DNA from: Larsenimonas suaedae
GTDB taxonomy: Bacteria; Pseudomonadota; Gammaproteobacteria; Pseudomonadales; Halomonadaceae
Assembly: GCF_023712105.1 (NCBI RefSeq)
Contig: NZ_JAMLJI010000001.1
Location: 558,001-622,000 of the forward strand
DNA length: 64,000 nt
Direction: 5' to 3'
In this document: positions 55,846-63,029 of the stretch, piece after piece
How the letters are laid out: the number at the start of each line of letters is the position of its first letter
Numbering within the stretch: position 1 is the stretch's first letter
The notes under the pieces: model-generated
Database searches by the model: none
Seen by the model: the letters and a program-made list of their open reading frames with translations, nothing else
Told to the model about the DNA's origin: nothing
Translations under genes and position numbers: made by a program

Positions 55846-56421
55846 TCAAATAAGCGTCGCGATCCAGACGCTTCCGCCGAGGGCCACAGCAAGGCCGCCC
55901 AGGATGGCCACCCCATCCTGGGCAACAATACCAAGCCCGATCAGTGTCAGAGTAAACCCCGGCACGGCAGCGGCAAACGGCAGCAATTCAAGCGGAATCA
56001 TCGCAGCGCCCAGCAGCGCAATAAAGACAGCAAGCACCCGCAGTACGCCGGTACTTGCCGCCCATTGACATCGTGGCTTTAAAAGCTTGTCCACCTTGCG
56101 GGTAAAGGGTTTGATCTTCTTGATGGTTTTTTGAAGTGTTTCACGCGAGATTGACCGCTCTTTCAATCTCGTCGGCAACCAGGGGGATTTTTTGCCCATG
56201 GCCAGCTGAATGGCCATCAACGCGATGAAGATACCGCAACACGATGGAATACCGGGCACTGCCCCGGTCGGAAGCCAGGCAATCAGGGCCGGAATCGTGA
56301 TCAACGGCCCGAACCCTCGCCCCTCGAAAATCTCCAAAATGTCGCCAAGGCTCGTTTCATCCCCCTCGACGTTGTCATCGAGCGTTTCCAAAAGCCCGGT
56401 CAGTTCGATGCGCTGTGCCAT
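55846..56421 (-). CDS. exoD: ExoD-family membrane protein
   Basis: A 191-residue protein with four hydrophobic segments (about 38-70, 120-145, 148-165 and 168-190). Seen: the family N terminus VEGDETSLGDILEIFEGRGFGPLI (in pieces: SLGDILE, GRGFGPL), GAVPGIPS and LPFAAAVPGFTLTLIGLG. ExoD is needed for exopolysaccharide and alkaline tolerance in Sinorhizobium, but its mechanism is unclear. It follows the CDF gene by 84 bases without a terminator. Confidence 0.85.
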   Translation of the reverse strand: MAQRIELTGLLETLDDNVEGDETSLGDILEIFEGRGFGPLITIPALIAWLPTGAVPGIPSCCGIFIALMAIQLAMGKKSPWLPTRLKERSISRETLQKTIKKIKPFTRKVDKLLKPRCQWAASTGVLRVLAVFIALLGAAMIPLELLPFAAAVPGFTLTLIGLGIVAQDGVAILGGLAVALGGSVWIATLI

Positions 56422-56505
56422 GCTATGTCCTTTAAAGGTTTATCTCGCGTTCTATCCATGAACACGCAGTAGACAGACAGTCTCTTTTCAATAACGGATA
56501 TGCGT

Positions 56506-57435
56506 TTAACGCTCATCCCGGCTATCCACGCCCCGGTAGGACTCCGCTTCGATGAACATGCGCTTGATGCTTTCGTGCTCAGCCTTCATCTGGCGGTCCA
56601 GGTCGGCGATACAGCCTTCGATCTCCGAGGCGCTCGCCTCTCGCTTGAAACGAACACTGATGTTGACCAGTACGAAATCCGGGCCCATGTGCATCGTGAG
56701 CACTTCATGCACACGCTCGATCAGAGGCGCCTTTTCAGCAAGCTCGCGAATGCGGCTGACCACATTCGAGTTCGCGCTTTCACCGATCAGAAGCCCCTTG
56801 GTTTCCGTCGCAAGCCAGACGGCAGTTCCCGCCAGAATCAAGCCGATGACAATCGAGGCTGCACCGTCAAATACCGGGTTTCCGGTCCACTGACTCAGCG
56901 CAACACCGGCCATGGCAACAACCAACCCCAGAAGCGCGGCCGAATCCTCGAACACAACCATGAACAGCGAGGGGTCCTTGCCCCGCCGTACGGCCTGAAC
57001 GTAACTCCACTTGCCCTTGGCCTTTCGAAACTGATGCAGCGCAAAGGCCCACGAGGCGCCCTCGAACAAAATGCCAAGCCCGAGCACGATGTAGTTGATC
57101 ATCGGGCTGGTCATCGGTTCGGGATTCAATACATGTGAAATACCTTCGAACAGCGACACCCCAGCGCCGATTGAGAAGATCAGCATCGCGACCACAAAGC
57201 TCCAGAAGTAGACTTCCTTGCCGTAGCCGAACGGAAACTGTGCATCCGGCGGCCGCTGGGCGCGCTTCATCCCAAGCAACAACAATACCTGGTTGCCGGT
57301 ATCGACCACCGAGTGAATTCCCTCCGACAGCATGGCGGAACTCCCCGTGATGCCCCCGGCGATGAACTTGGTGATCGCAATCAGAAGGTTCCCGGCCATG
57401 GCCGCGTAGATAACAGGTTTGGATTCCGCCGACAT
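56506..57435 (-). CDS. Cation diffusion facilitator (CDF) transporter
   Basis: A 309-residue inner-membrane exporter of divalent cations (Zn2+, Fe2+, Mn2+ or Co2+) by proton exchange. Six helices in about 1-215, with the metal-site HxxxD of the second helix (SEGIHSVVDTGNQ) and its pair near 140-160 (FEDSAALLGLVVAMAG). The C-terminal ferredoxin-like domain (about 215-300) includes EVLTMHMGPDFVLVNISVRF. The metal cannot be told by sequence. It begins directly after the TM2 gene stop, with no bases between, so the two form an operon. Confidence 0.9.
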   Translation of the reverse strand: MSAESKPVIYAAMAGNLLIAITKFIAGGITGSSAMLSEGIHSVVDTGNQVLLLLGMKRAQRPPDAQFPFGYGKEVYFWSFVVAMLIFSIGAGVSLFEGISHVLNPEPMTSPMINYIVLGLGILFEGASWAFALHQFRKAKGKWSYVQAVRRGKDPSLFMVVFEDSAALLGLVVAMAGVALSQWTGNPVFDGAASIVIGLILAGTAVWLATETKGLLIGESANSNVVSRIRELAEKAPLIERVHEVLTMHMGPDFVLVNISVRFKREASASEIEGCIADLDRQMKAEHESIKRMFIEAESYRGVDSRDER

Positions 57436-57879
57436 TTACAGATCCTTCCCGAGCCGCTTGCCGTCATCGCGGGCATTGCACTCGCTCAACTGCTGATTGA
57501 GTGTCCAGAAATCATAGAGAATTCCGAGCAGGAACAGCCCCCCGGTCAGAAGATAGATAATGCCGGTCACGATCTTTCGCATATAGAACCGGTGCAGACC
57601 AAACACGCCGGTAAAGGTCAACAACAGCCAGCTCAGGGAGTAGTTGATCCGACCGTTTCGAAAGCGCGTGGTCGCCTCCCGGGCCATGGATGGGATCAAC
57701 AATAGATCGATGATCCAGCCAACGAAAAAAAGCCCCAGGGTAAAAAACCAGAGCGTGCCTGTCAGCGGCTTACCGTAATAGAACCGGTGCGCGCCCATGA
57801 AACCGAAAATCCAGAGCACATAACCGAGCCAGAGATTGTGGGTAGGTTCATGGTTATCAGAAGTGGATACTTGAGTCAT
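57436..57879 (-). CDS. Double TM2-domain membrane protein
   Basis: A 147-residue protein with two TM2 domains, each a pair of helices with the hallmark FGFMGAHRFYYG (about 25-36) and FGLHRFYMRKI (about 93-103). Both have the Gly-Hx-R-F-Y turn. TM2 proteins are of unknown biochemical role, often linked to stress or phagocytosis in eukaryotes. Here the gene lies directly before the CDF transporter gene, suggesting a joint metal or membrane task. No clear ribosome site beyond GAA-rich bases. Confidence 0.85.
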   Translation of the reverse strand: MTQVSTSDNHEPTHNLWLGYVLWIFGFMGAHRFYYGKPLTGTLWFFTLGLFFVGWIIDLLLIPSMAREATTRFRNGRINYSLSWLLLTFTGVFGLHRFYMRKIVTGIIYLLTGGLFLLGILYDFWTLNQQLSECNARDDGKRLGKDL

Positions 57880-57932
57880 TGCAGTTCACATAGAAAGTGG
57901 ACAAATGGGTAGCAATTGTGACAGCCGGGCGC

Positions 57933-58385
57933 TTATAAGGTACAGCGCATTTCGATCAAACCGGTGCGATCGTCGAAATAACGCCTGAAATGAAACCCGG
58001 CGCGCTCATAAAGGCGCCTTGCCGGGTTGTTCTCGAATACCTTGAGCTCAACGCTTGTCGCAGGCCCGTTCCGCTGAAGCGCAAGCCAGTCATCGAGCAC
58101 GCGCCCCCCAAGACCCTGACCGCGGCACGCTTCGATCAAGTGAAGCTCACGGAGATAACCGACTCGCCCCTGAATGTCCCAACCGATAAAGCCGTCTCGA
58201 GGGCCGGAGTATTGAATGATCGCGGCCTCCATCTTGGGCCAGAGATCCATGAACTTGCGGCGACTGAACGCCATGTGCCGCATGCGCCAATAGGGTGACA
58301 TCGTCTGATTGACGAGCGCGCAGGCGAACTCTGCGTCCGCCGGATGGGTCGCGGCCCGCCAGTAGGCAGGCCAATGGGCAGTCAT
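57933..58385 (-). CDS. GNAT-family N-acetyltransferase
   Basis: A 150-residue GNAT protein. Seen: GYLRELHLIEACRGQGLGG (in pieces; the acetyl-CoA loop RGQGLGG about 85-91), VELKVFENNPARRLYERAGF (motif B) and a beta-strand end. The target may be an amine of a small molecule, peptide or protein. The start at 58385 overlaps the stop of the upstream 2OG oxygenase gene by four bases (ATGA), so the two are translated together, which hints that they act on a common substrate. Confidence 0.87.
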   Translation of the reverse strand: MTAHWPAYWRAATHPADAEFACALVNQTMSPYWRMRHMAFSRRKFMDLWPKMEAAIIQYSGPRDGFIGWDIQGRVGYLRELHLIEACRGQGLGGRVLDDWLALQRNGPATSVELKVFENNPARRLYERAGFHFRRYFDDRTGLIEMRCTL

Positions 58386-59221
58386 ATAACGCCTAGTTCC
58401 TTGAGCCGTTCCTTGAGATAACTGTCGGCAGTATAGCGCTCTGACAATACGACATCCGGTTTGGGATGAAGAAACAAAGGCAGCGACAGTCGTGCGCGGC
58501 GTGCGGATGCACCATCGGGGTTGACGACCCGATGGGTGGTCGACGGGAAATGGCCCTGAGACGCTTCCTGAAGCATATCGCCGACATTGATGATCAATTG
58601 ACCCGGATCACTTGGCACCGGCAACCACTCTCCATCGCGCCCCTTAACCTCAAGCCCGGGTTCATTTGAGGCCGGCAACAGGGTAATCAGATTGATGTCT
58701 TCATGGGCCGCAGCGCGCACCGCATCCACCGGGGCATCGTTTGGGATCGGCGGATAGTAGAGCACTCGAAGAAGCGTCTGCTGACTGCCGTCAATCATGG
58801 AGGAAAGCGATTGACTGTACTGCGTGGCAACGGCTTCCGGCGTGTGCGCTTCTATCCAGGAGAGCAACTCGCCGGCGAGCGCATCAGCCTGGCGGTAGTA
58901 CTCACGAATATCCTGCTCGAGCGCATCCGGCACTTTCCCCCACGGATAGACGTGGTAGTACTCTTTCAAATCCTTCTGTGAGCTGCCCTTGGCGGTTTCG
59001 GAAACGTCAGGCGGAAAATAGCCATCCTGAGTGTTTGGATCGAAACGCCACTGAGCCTTGTCGTCCGAGCTGAAAAAGTGCGCCCACTGCTCGTAGATAC
59101 GTTCAACCAGATCCATGTCCAGCGGATGATTACGGAGCACTCCGAACCCGGTTTCCCTGAGGGAAGTCGTGAAGTGTTCGGCGGCATTTACACTGGTGTA
59201 ATCGACGTTTTGTACCGGCAT
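58382..59221 (-). CDS. Fe(II)/2-oxoglutarate oxygenase, isopenicillin-N-synthase type
   Basis: A 279-residue non-haem iron oxygenase. Seen: the N-terminal DIOX_N domain ([14 protein letters not shown]), the double-stranded beta-helix with the metal triad H173-x-D175 (AHEDINLIT) and H230 (STTHRVVNP), and R244-x-S246 (RARLSLPLF), which binds the 2-oxoglutarate carboxylate. The start is ATG 59221, supported by GAGAGGG 3-9 bases upstream. Members hydroxylate or desaturate amino acids, peptides, lipids or alkaloids, and this one cannot be assigned. It leads directly into the GNAT gene. It is divergent from cspA. Confidence 0.88.
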   Translation of the reverse strand: MPVQNVDYTSVNAAEHFTTSLRETGFGVLRNHPLDMDLVERIYEQWAHFFSSDDKAQWRFDPNTQDGYFPPDVSETAKGSSQKDLKEYYHVYPWGKVPDALEQDIREYYRQADALAGELLSWIEAHTPEAVATQYSQSLSSMIDGSQQTLLRVLYYPPIPNDAPVDAVRAAAHEDINLITLLPASNEPGLEVKGRDGEWLPVPSDPGQLIINVGDMLQEASQGHFPSTTHRVVNPDGASARRARLSLPLFLHPKPDVVLSERYTADSYLKERLKELGVI

Positions 59222-59361
59222 AAACCCTCTCTTATATGTCGCTGAAATTCGCATTAATACTAACGCATACACCCCCAAAAATAAGCTTGACGATATTTTT
59301 AGAGTGACGCATTCTGATTTTGTAGGTTTGCAGGTGATGTCTCGGCGTGATCTGAGTGTCG

Positions 59362-59379
59362 ATAGATCAAGCGATCTAT
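59362..59379 (+). other. Hairpin in the cspA leader
   Basis: ATAGATC (59362-59368), AAGC, GATCTAT (59373-59379), about 70 bases before the cspA start codon, followed by TTTTCCCC. Long structured leaders are typical of cold-shock genes, where structure changes with temperature. Its part in that is inferred. Confidence 0.5.
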
Positions 59380-59450
59380 TTTCCCCTGATAAGCCCAACG
59401 CTACACGGGCCCCGGCTCGAAGTCTTCAGCAAGTAAGAAAGGAAAACGAC

Positions 59451-59657
59451 ATGGCAACTGGCACTGTCAAATGGTTCAACGACACCAAAGGCTACGGCTT
59501 CATTTCGCCAGACGATGGTGGCGATGACCTCTTTGCACATTTCTCCGAAATCCAGGCAGACGGCTTCAAGTCCCTGCAGGATGGACAGAAAGTGTCTTTT
59601 GAAGTGACCCAAGGCAAGAAAGGCCTGCAAGCCGCGAACATCAAGGTCGTCAACTAA
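59451..59657 (+). CDS. Cold-shock domain protein (CspA family)
   Basis: A 68-residue single cold-shock domain. Seen: [16 protein letters not shown] with RNP1 (KGYGFI) and RNP2 (DLFAHFS) aromatic residues that stack on single-stranded RNA or DNA. It melts RNA structure as a chaperone in the cytoplasm. The ATG follows AAAGGAA by 5 bases. A 229-base leader with a hairpin at 59362-59379 lies before it; the gene is closed by a strong terminator. E. coli has nine Csp paralogues, so which one it matches cannot be told. Confidence 0.95.
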   Translation: MATGTVKWFNDTKGYGFISPDDGGDDLFAHFSEIQADGFKSLQDGQKVSFEVTQGKKGLQAANIKVVN

Positions 59658-59680
59658 GCAATTTAGTGTGACTGGTCCAG

Positions 59681-59708
59681 AAAACCCGCTCATCGAGCGG
59701 GTTTTTTT
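59681..59708 (+). terminator. Terminator after the csp gene
   Basis: Stem AAAACCCGCTC (59681-59691), ATC loop, complement (59695-59705), with T7 following. Confidence 0.93.
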
Positions 59709-59733
59709 ATGGCCACGGGCCAAAAAGGCGCCA

Positions 59734-59765
59734 TAAAAAAAGCCCCACCGTCAGGCAGGGCTTTT
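59734..59765 (-). terminator. Terminator after the acidic lipoprotein gene
   Basis: On the reverse strand: GCCCTGCC, loop TGAC, GGTGGGGC, with wobble pairs and an A/T tract on both sides (T7 after the stem). It faces the csp terminator back to back. Confidence 0.75.
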
Positions 59766-59786
59766 TCAAACAGGGCGATTTCAGCC

Positions 59787-60248
59787 TTACTGGGTATTTT
59801 CGCCGCTGTTGTTGAGCTGCTCCGCGTTTTCGGCACCGCTCATGGTTGCCGAGGAATCGGCGCCTGCGCCGGCTTTTGAATCAGAGCTTTTCACAGCGTC
59901 GTCCTGCTCGCCCATGCTGGTGTCGTCTTCCTGCATGCTTTCCATGGTATTGCTGCTGTTGGTCGCATCAGACTCATCCGAGCCCATGGTGTCTTCAGAA
60001 TCCATGTCGCCATCTGTCATGCTGCCAGAGTCGGTGTCCATGCTCTGATCGTGTTGCATGCTGTCATCAGACCCCTGTGACATGCCCGAATCCGTACCGG
60101 TGGTGGATTCATCCTGCTGCATCTGGGCATTTTCCTGGCTTTGCTGCTGGTCAGAGCCAGGTGCATCGTCGCCATTGTCACCACAGGCGCTGAGACCCAG
60201 GGCCATTACGAACGCAAGGCTTGCTGCAGAAAGTGTCTTGATTGTCAT
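59787..60248 (-). CDS. Highly acidic Asp/Ser/Met-rich lipoprotein
   Basis: A 153-residue protein with a lipoprotein signal peptide and lipobox (LSAC, Cys22). The mature 131 residues hold, by my count, 33 Asp/Glu, 11 Met, 2 Lys and no Arg, and repeat short units such as SMQHDQSMDTD and MESMQEDDTSM. This predicts an unfolded, negatively charged tail outside the membrane. The start is ATG 60248, with AAGGAG 11 bases upstream. No family is recognised. The acidity fits halophilic surface proteins; Met and Asp clusters could bind metal ions. It is flanked by terminators and transcribed alone. Confidence 0.72.
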   Translation of the reverse strand: MTIKTLSAASLAFVMALGLSACGDNGDDAPGSDQQQSQENAQMQQDESTTGTDSGMSQGSDDSMQHDQSMDTDSGSMTDGDMDSEDTMGSDESDATNSSNTMESMQEDDTSMGEQDDAVKSSDSKAGAGADSSATMSGAENAEQLNNSGENTQ

Positions 60249-60401
60249 GATACCGTTCACTCCTTGATGAAAATTGCGAAATGCAATGTGTCCTTCGTTC
60301 CGCGCGACCGAAGCCGTCCACTCGTATTTATGGCTTTAATGTATGAGTGACATGGGACATCGTTCTAACATTCACCCTAGACGATGTCGAGTCCATGACG
60401 C

Positions 60402-60860
60402 TTAACGCTGCGGCGTACCGCCCTCTTCTCCGATGTCTTCAAACCAGATATCCGGACGCGTTTCTATAAAGCGCGCCATCAGGTGCATGCATTCGGGGTC
60501 ATTGAGCACCTCGAGCCGAACCCCCTTGGCCTCAAGCGCCGACTCCGCCCCCATGAAGGTGGTGTTCTCGCCAATCACGACATGCTTTATACCGTAGAGC
60601 TCGATGGCACCGGAACACATCGGGCACGGTGACAGCGTGGTATAGAGCGTACACGCCCGATAGACTTCGGCCGGAAGCCGACCGGCATGTTCGAGCGCGC
60701 TCATTTCACCATGCAAGACCGCGCTGCCTTTCTGAACACGCTGATTGCGGCCGCGGCCAAGAATCCGACCCTGATGCACAAGCACCGAGCCGATGGGCAC
60801 ACCGCCTTCCTCAAACCCCTGGCGGGCCTCGTCAAGGGCGGCTTTCATGAATTCATCCAT
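60402..60860 (-). CDS. Fcy1-like cytosine/nucleoside deaminase
   Basis: A 152-residue zinc deaminase. Seen: EGGVPIGSVLVHQGRILGRG, the zinc and catalytic residues H50-x-E52 (VLHGEMSALEHAGRL), and C79-x-x-C82 (SPCPMC), the common CDA motif. The rest resembles yeast cytosine deaminase Fcy1 (158 aa) more than TadA: RNQRVQKGSAVLHGE, LYTTLSPC, and the C-terminal IETRPDIWFEDIGE, which in Fcy1 (FxxxRPxxWFEDIGE) helps close the active site. It thus probably deaminates cytosine or a related base rather than tRNA. The start is ATG 60860 with AGGGAGA 5 bases upstream. It follows the YegS gene by 20 bases. Confidence 0.85.
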   Translation of the reverse strand: MDEFMKAALDEARQGFEEGGVPIGSVLVHQGRILGRGRNQRVQKGSAVLHGEMSALEHAGRLPAEVYRACTLYTTLSPCPMCSGAIELYGIKHVVIGENTTFMGAESALEAKGVRLEVLNDPECMHLMARFIETRPDIWFEDIGEEGGTPQR

Positions 60861-60880
60861 ACTTTCTCCCTGCTGTCGGA

Positions 60881-61777
60881 TCACTGACTGCACAAGCGGC
60901 AGTCATCGGGCAGTACGATGTTGACAGCACCGGCCTTGACCGAGCACTCGAGCGTATCGACCTCATGCGCTTCGCCATCGAGGTTGAGGGGAAACTTCTG
61001 CTCACTGTCAAACGTCACCCAGGCCGTCTTGAAATACCGCACGAAACGTCCGTCCGGGCCGAGCGCCTCCATTTCCTTGACCACCGCCGGGATATTGCGA
61101 TAGCCGAACGTATCGACGATCAGCACATCCAACAGACCATCATCAATATGGGCGTGCGGGGTCAATTCCTGACTCCCCCCCGCCTGACGACCATTGCCGA
61201 TGGCAAGCACCATCGCATCGACCGTGCAGGAACCACCATCCCAGCGCAGTTCACCGCGGTAGGGTTCGAAACTCCAAAACCGCATGGCACCGACCAGCGA
61301 ATATGCGCCACCGCCCAGCATCTTCTTCAAAAGCGGGGGCGTCGAGGTTGTGATCTTGGCACCAAAGCCACCCGAGAGCATGTTCAGAAAGAAAAGCTCA
61401 TCGAGCTTGCCCACATCCACCGACCGAGCATGCCCTTTTAGCGCCAGCGTCAGCGCCTCAAGCGGCTCGGTAGGAAGCGTTGCCGCGGTTGCGAAATCAT
61501 TGGCGGTCCCCATCGGGATAATGCCAAGTTCGGGGCGCTTGTCCGGGGACACCTGCATCAGTCCGTTGACCGCCTCGTTCAAGGTGCCATCTCCGCCACC
61601 CACGATAATTCGGGTCACGCCCTCCTCGGCGGCCTCCTGAATGAAGCGGGACACGTCACCGCCTTCCCAGCTGACTCGAACGTCAAGCGAATACCCCTGC
61701 TCCCGCATGGTGCTCACCGCTTGACGCAGTGGTTCCTCTCCTGCTGTTTTGCCGTTCAACAGCAAACGAAGCGTCAT
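60881..61777 (-). CDS. yegS: YegS-type lipid kinase
   Basis: A 298-residue cytoplasmic diacylglycerol-kinase-like enzyme. Seen: LLLNGKTAGEE (nucleotide end), the signature IVGGGDGTLNEAVNG with GGDGT about 61-65, PMGTANDFA, and the C-terminal LNLDGE near 265-270. E. coli YegS (299 aa) phosphorylates phosphatidylglycerol in vitro. Length and motifs match it. It leads to the deaminase gene, 20 bases on, and lies divergent from bioB by 210 bases. Confidence 0.94.
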   Translation of the reverse strand: MTLRLLLNGKTAGEEPLRQAVSTMREQGYSLDVRVSWEGGDVSRFIQEAAEEGVTRIIVGGGDGTLNEAVNGLMQVSPDKRPELGIIPMGTANDFATAATLPTEPLEALTLALKGHARSVDVGKLDELFFLNMLSGGFGAKITTSTPPLLKKMLGGGAYSLVGAMRFWSFEPYRGELRWDGGSCTVDAMVLAIGNGRQAGGSQELTPHAHIDDGLLDVLIVDTFGYRNIPAVVKEMEALGPDGRFVRYFKTAWVTFDSEQKFPLNLDGEAHEVDTLECSVKAGAVNIVLPDDCRLCSQ

Positions 61778-61899
61778 TCTCGTTCTCCTTGCCTACCGGT
61801 ATCACTCACCGTGCATATCCTTTTGCATGTCATGGCTCCACTGTAGCGCGTACGAGCGCATCAATCAGCATTGATCTCATCGCACCCCCCATCACCACC

Positions 61900-61932
61900 T
61901 TGTAAACCAAAAAACAAGATCATGGTTGACAT
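61900..61932 (+). promoter_or_regulatory. BirA-type biotin operator before bioB
   Basis: TTGTAAACC (61900-61908), 15 bases, GGTTGACAT (61924-61932). The E. coli BirA operator is TTGTAAACC-N16-GGTTTACAA: the left half matches exactly and the right half at 7 of 9. A -35-like TTGACA (61926-61931) lies in the right half, so a bound repressor would block the bio promoter. It is 55 bases before the bioB start codon. Confidence 0.85.
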
Positions 61933-61987
61933 AAAACACCAGACGCTTACTCTCTCGCTGAACAACGAGCCAAGATGAGGAGCCCTT

Positions 61988-63028
61988 ATGGCCGCAGAGC
62001 GTCACGACTGGACCCGCGCCGAAATCACTGAGCTGTTCGAACTGCCCTTTTTCGACCTGCTTTACCGCGCGCACAGCGTTCACCGCCAGCACTTCGATCC
62101 CAACGCCGTTCAGGTCTCGATGCTTCTCTCTATAAAGACCGGCGCCTGTCCTGAAGATTGCAAATACTGCCCTCAGTCCGGCCACTACAATACCGGTCTT
62201 GAAAAGGAAAAGCTGATGGCAGTGAACAAGGTGCTTGAAGACGCCGCACGTGCACGCGACGCCGGCGCCAGTCGGTTCTGCATGGGCGCTGCCTGGAAAT
62301 CCCCCACCGAACGTGACCTGCCTGCCGTGCTTGAGATGGTCAAGGGGGTCAAGGCGCTCGGGCTCGAAACCTGCATGACGCTCGGCCGGTTAACGCCTGA
62401 ACAGGCACAGGCACTCAGCGACGCCGGGCTCGATTACTACAACCACAATCTTGATACCTCGCCTGAATACTACGGCGACATCATCACCACCCGCACCTTC
62501 GGCGAGCGGCTCGATACGCTCGCCAACGTGCGCGACGCCGGCATGAAGGTCTGCTGTGGCGGCATCCTCGGCATGGGCGAGACCGAGCAGGACCGCGTTG
62601 GCCTGCTCGAACAGCTCGCGACGCTGCCGACCCATCCGGAAAGCGTGCCGATCAACATGCTGATTCGCATCCCGGGCACCCCGCTTGAACACGTTGAGGA
62701 CCTCGACCCCATCGAGTACGTTCGAACCATTGCGGTGGCGCGTATTCTGATGCCGCGCTCCTACGTGCGTCTCGCGGCCGGGCGCGAGTACATGAGTGAT
62801 GACACCCAGGCCCTGGCCTTTTTCGCCGGCGCCAACTCGATCTTCTACGGCGAGCGTCTATTGACGGCGGGCAACCCGGAAGCGGACAAGGACAAGGCGC
62901 TGTTTGAAAAGCTCGGACTTCACCCAGAGCATCACTGCGGCGTGACTGACCAGGCGCATCAGGCGGCGATCAATGATGCCCTGCGCCACAAGGCCCTTGA
63001 TGACCTGACCGTCGATGCAAGCGCCTGA
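61988..63028 (+). CDS. bioB: Biotin synthase
   Basis: A 346-residue radical-SAM enzyme that inserts sulfur into dethiobiotin, the last step of biotin synthesis. Seen: the radical-SAM cluster C54-x3-C58-x2-C61 ([12 protein letters not shown]), [13 protein letters not shown], and the [2Fe-2S] residues and the Arg in the C-terminal part ([12 protein letters not shown] near 255). Length equals E. coli BioB (346). AGGAG stands just before the ATG. A BirA operator lies upstream. It begins the bioB-bioF unit. Confidence 0.97.
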   Translation: MAAERHDWTRAEITELFELPFFDLLYRAHSVHRQHFDPNAVQVSMLLSIKTGACPEDCKYCPQSGHYNTGLEKEKLMAVNKVLEDAARARDAGASRFCMGAAWKSPTERDLPAVLEMVKGVKALGLETCMTLGRLTPEQAQALSDAGLDYYNHNLDTSPEYYGDIITTRTFGERLDTLANVRDAGMKVCCGGILGMGETEQDRVGLLEQLATLPTHPESVPINMLIRIPGTPLEHVEDLDPIEYVRTIAVARILMPRSYVRLAAGREYMSDDTQALAFFAGANSIFYGERLLTAGNPEADKDKALFEKLGLHPEHHCGVTDQAHQAAINDALRHKALDDLTVDASA

Positions 63029-63029
63029 C

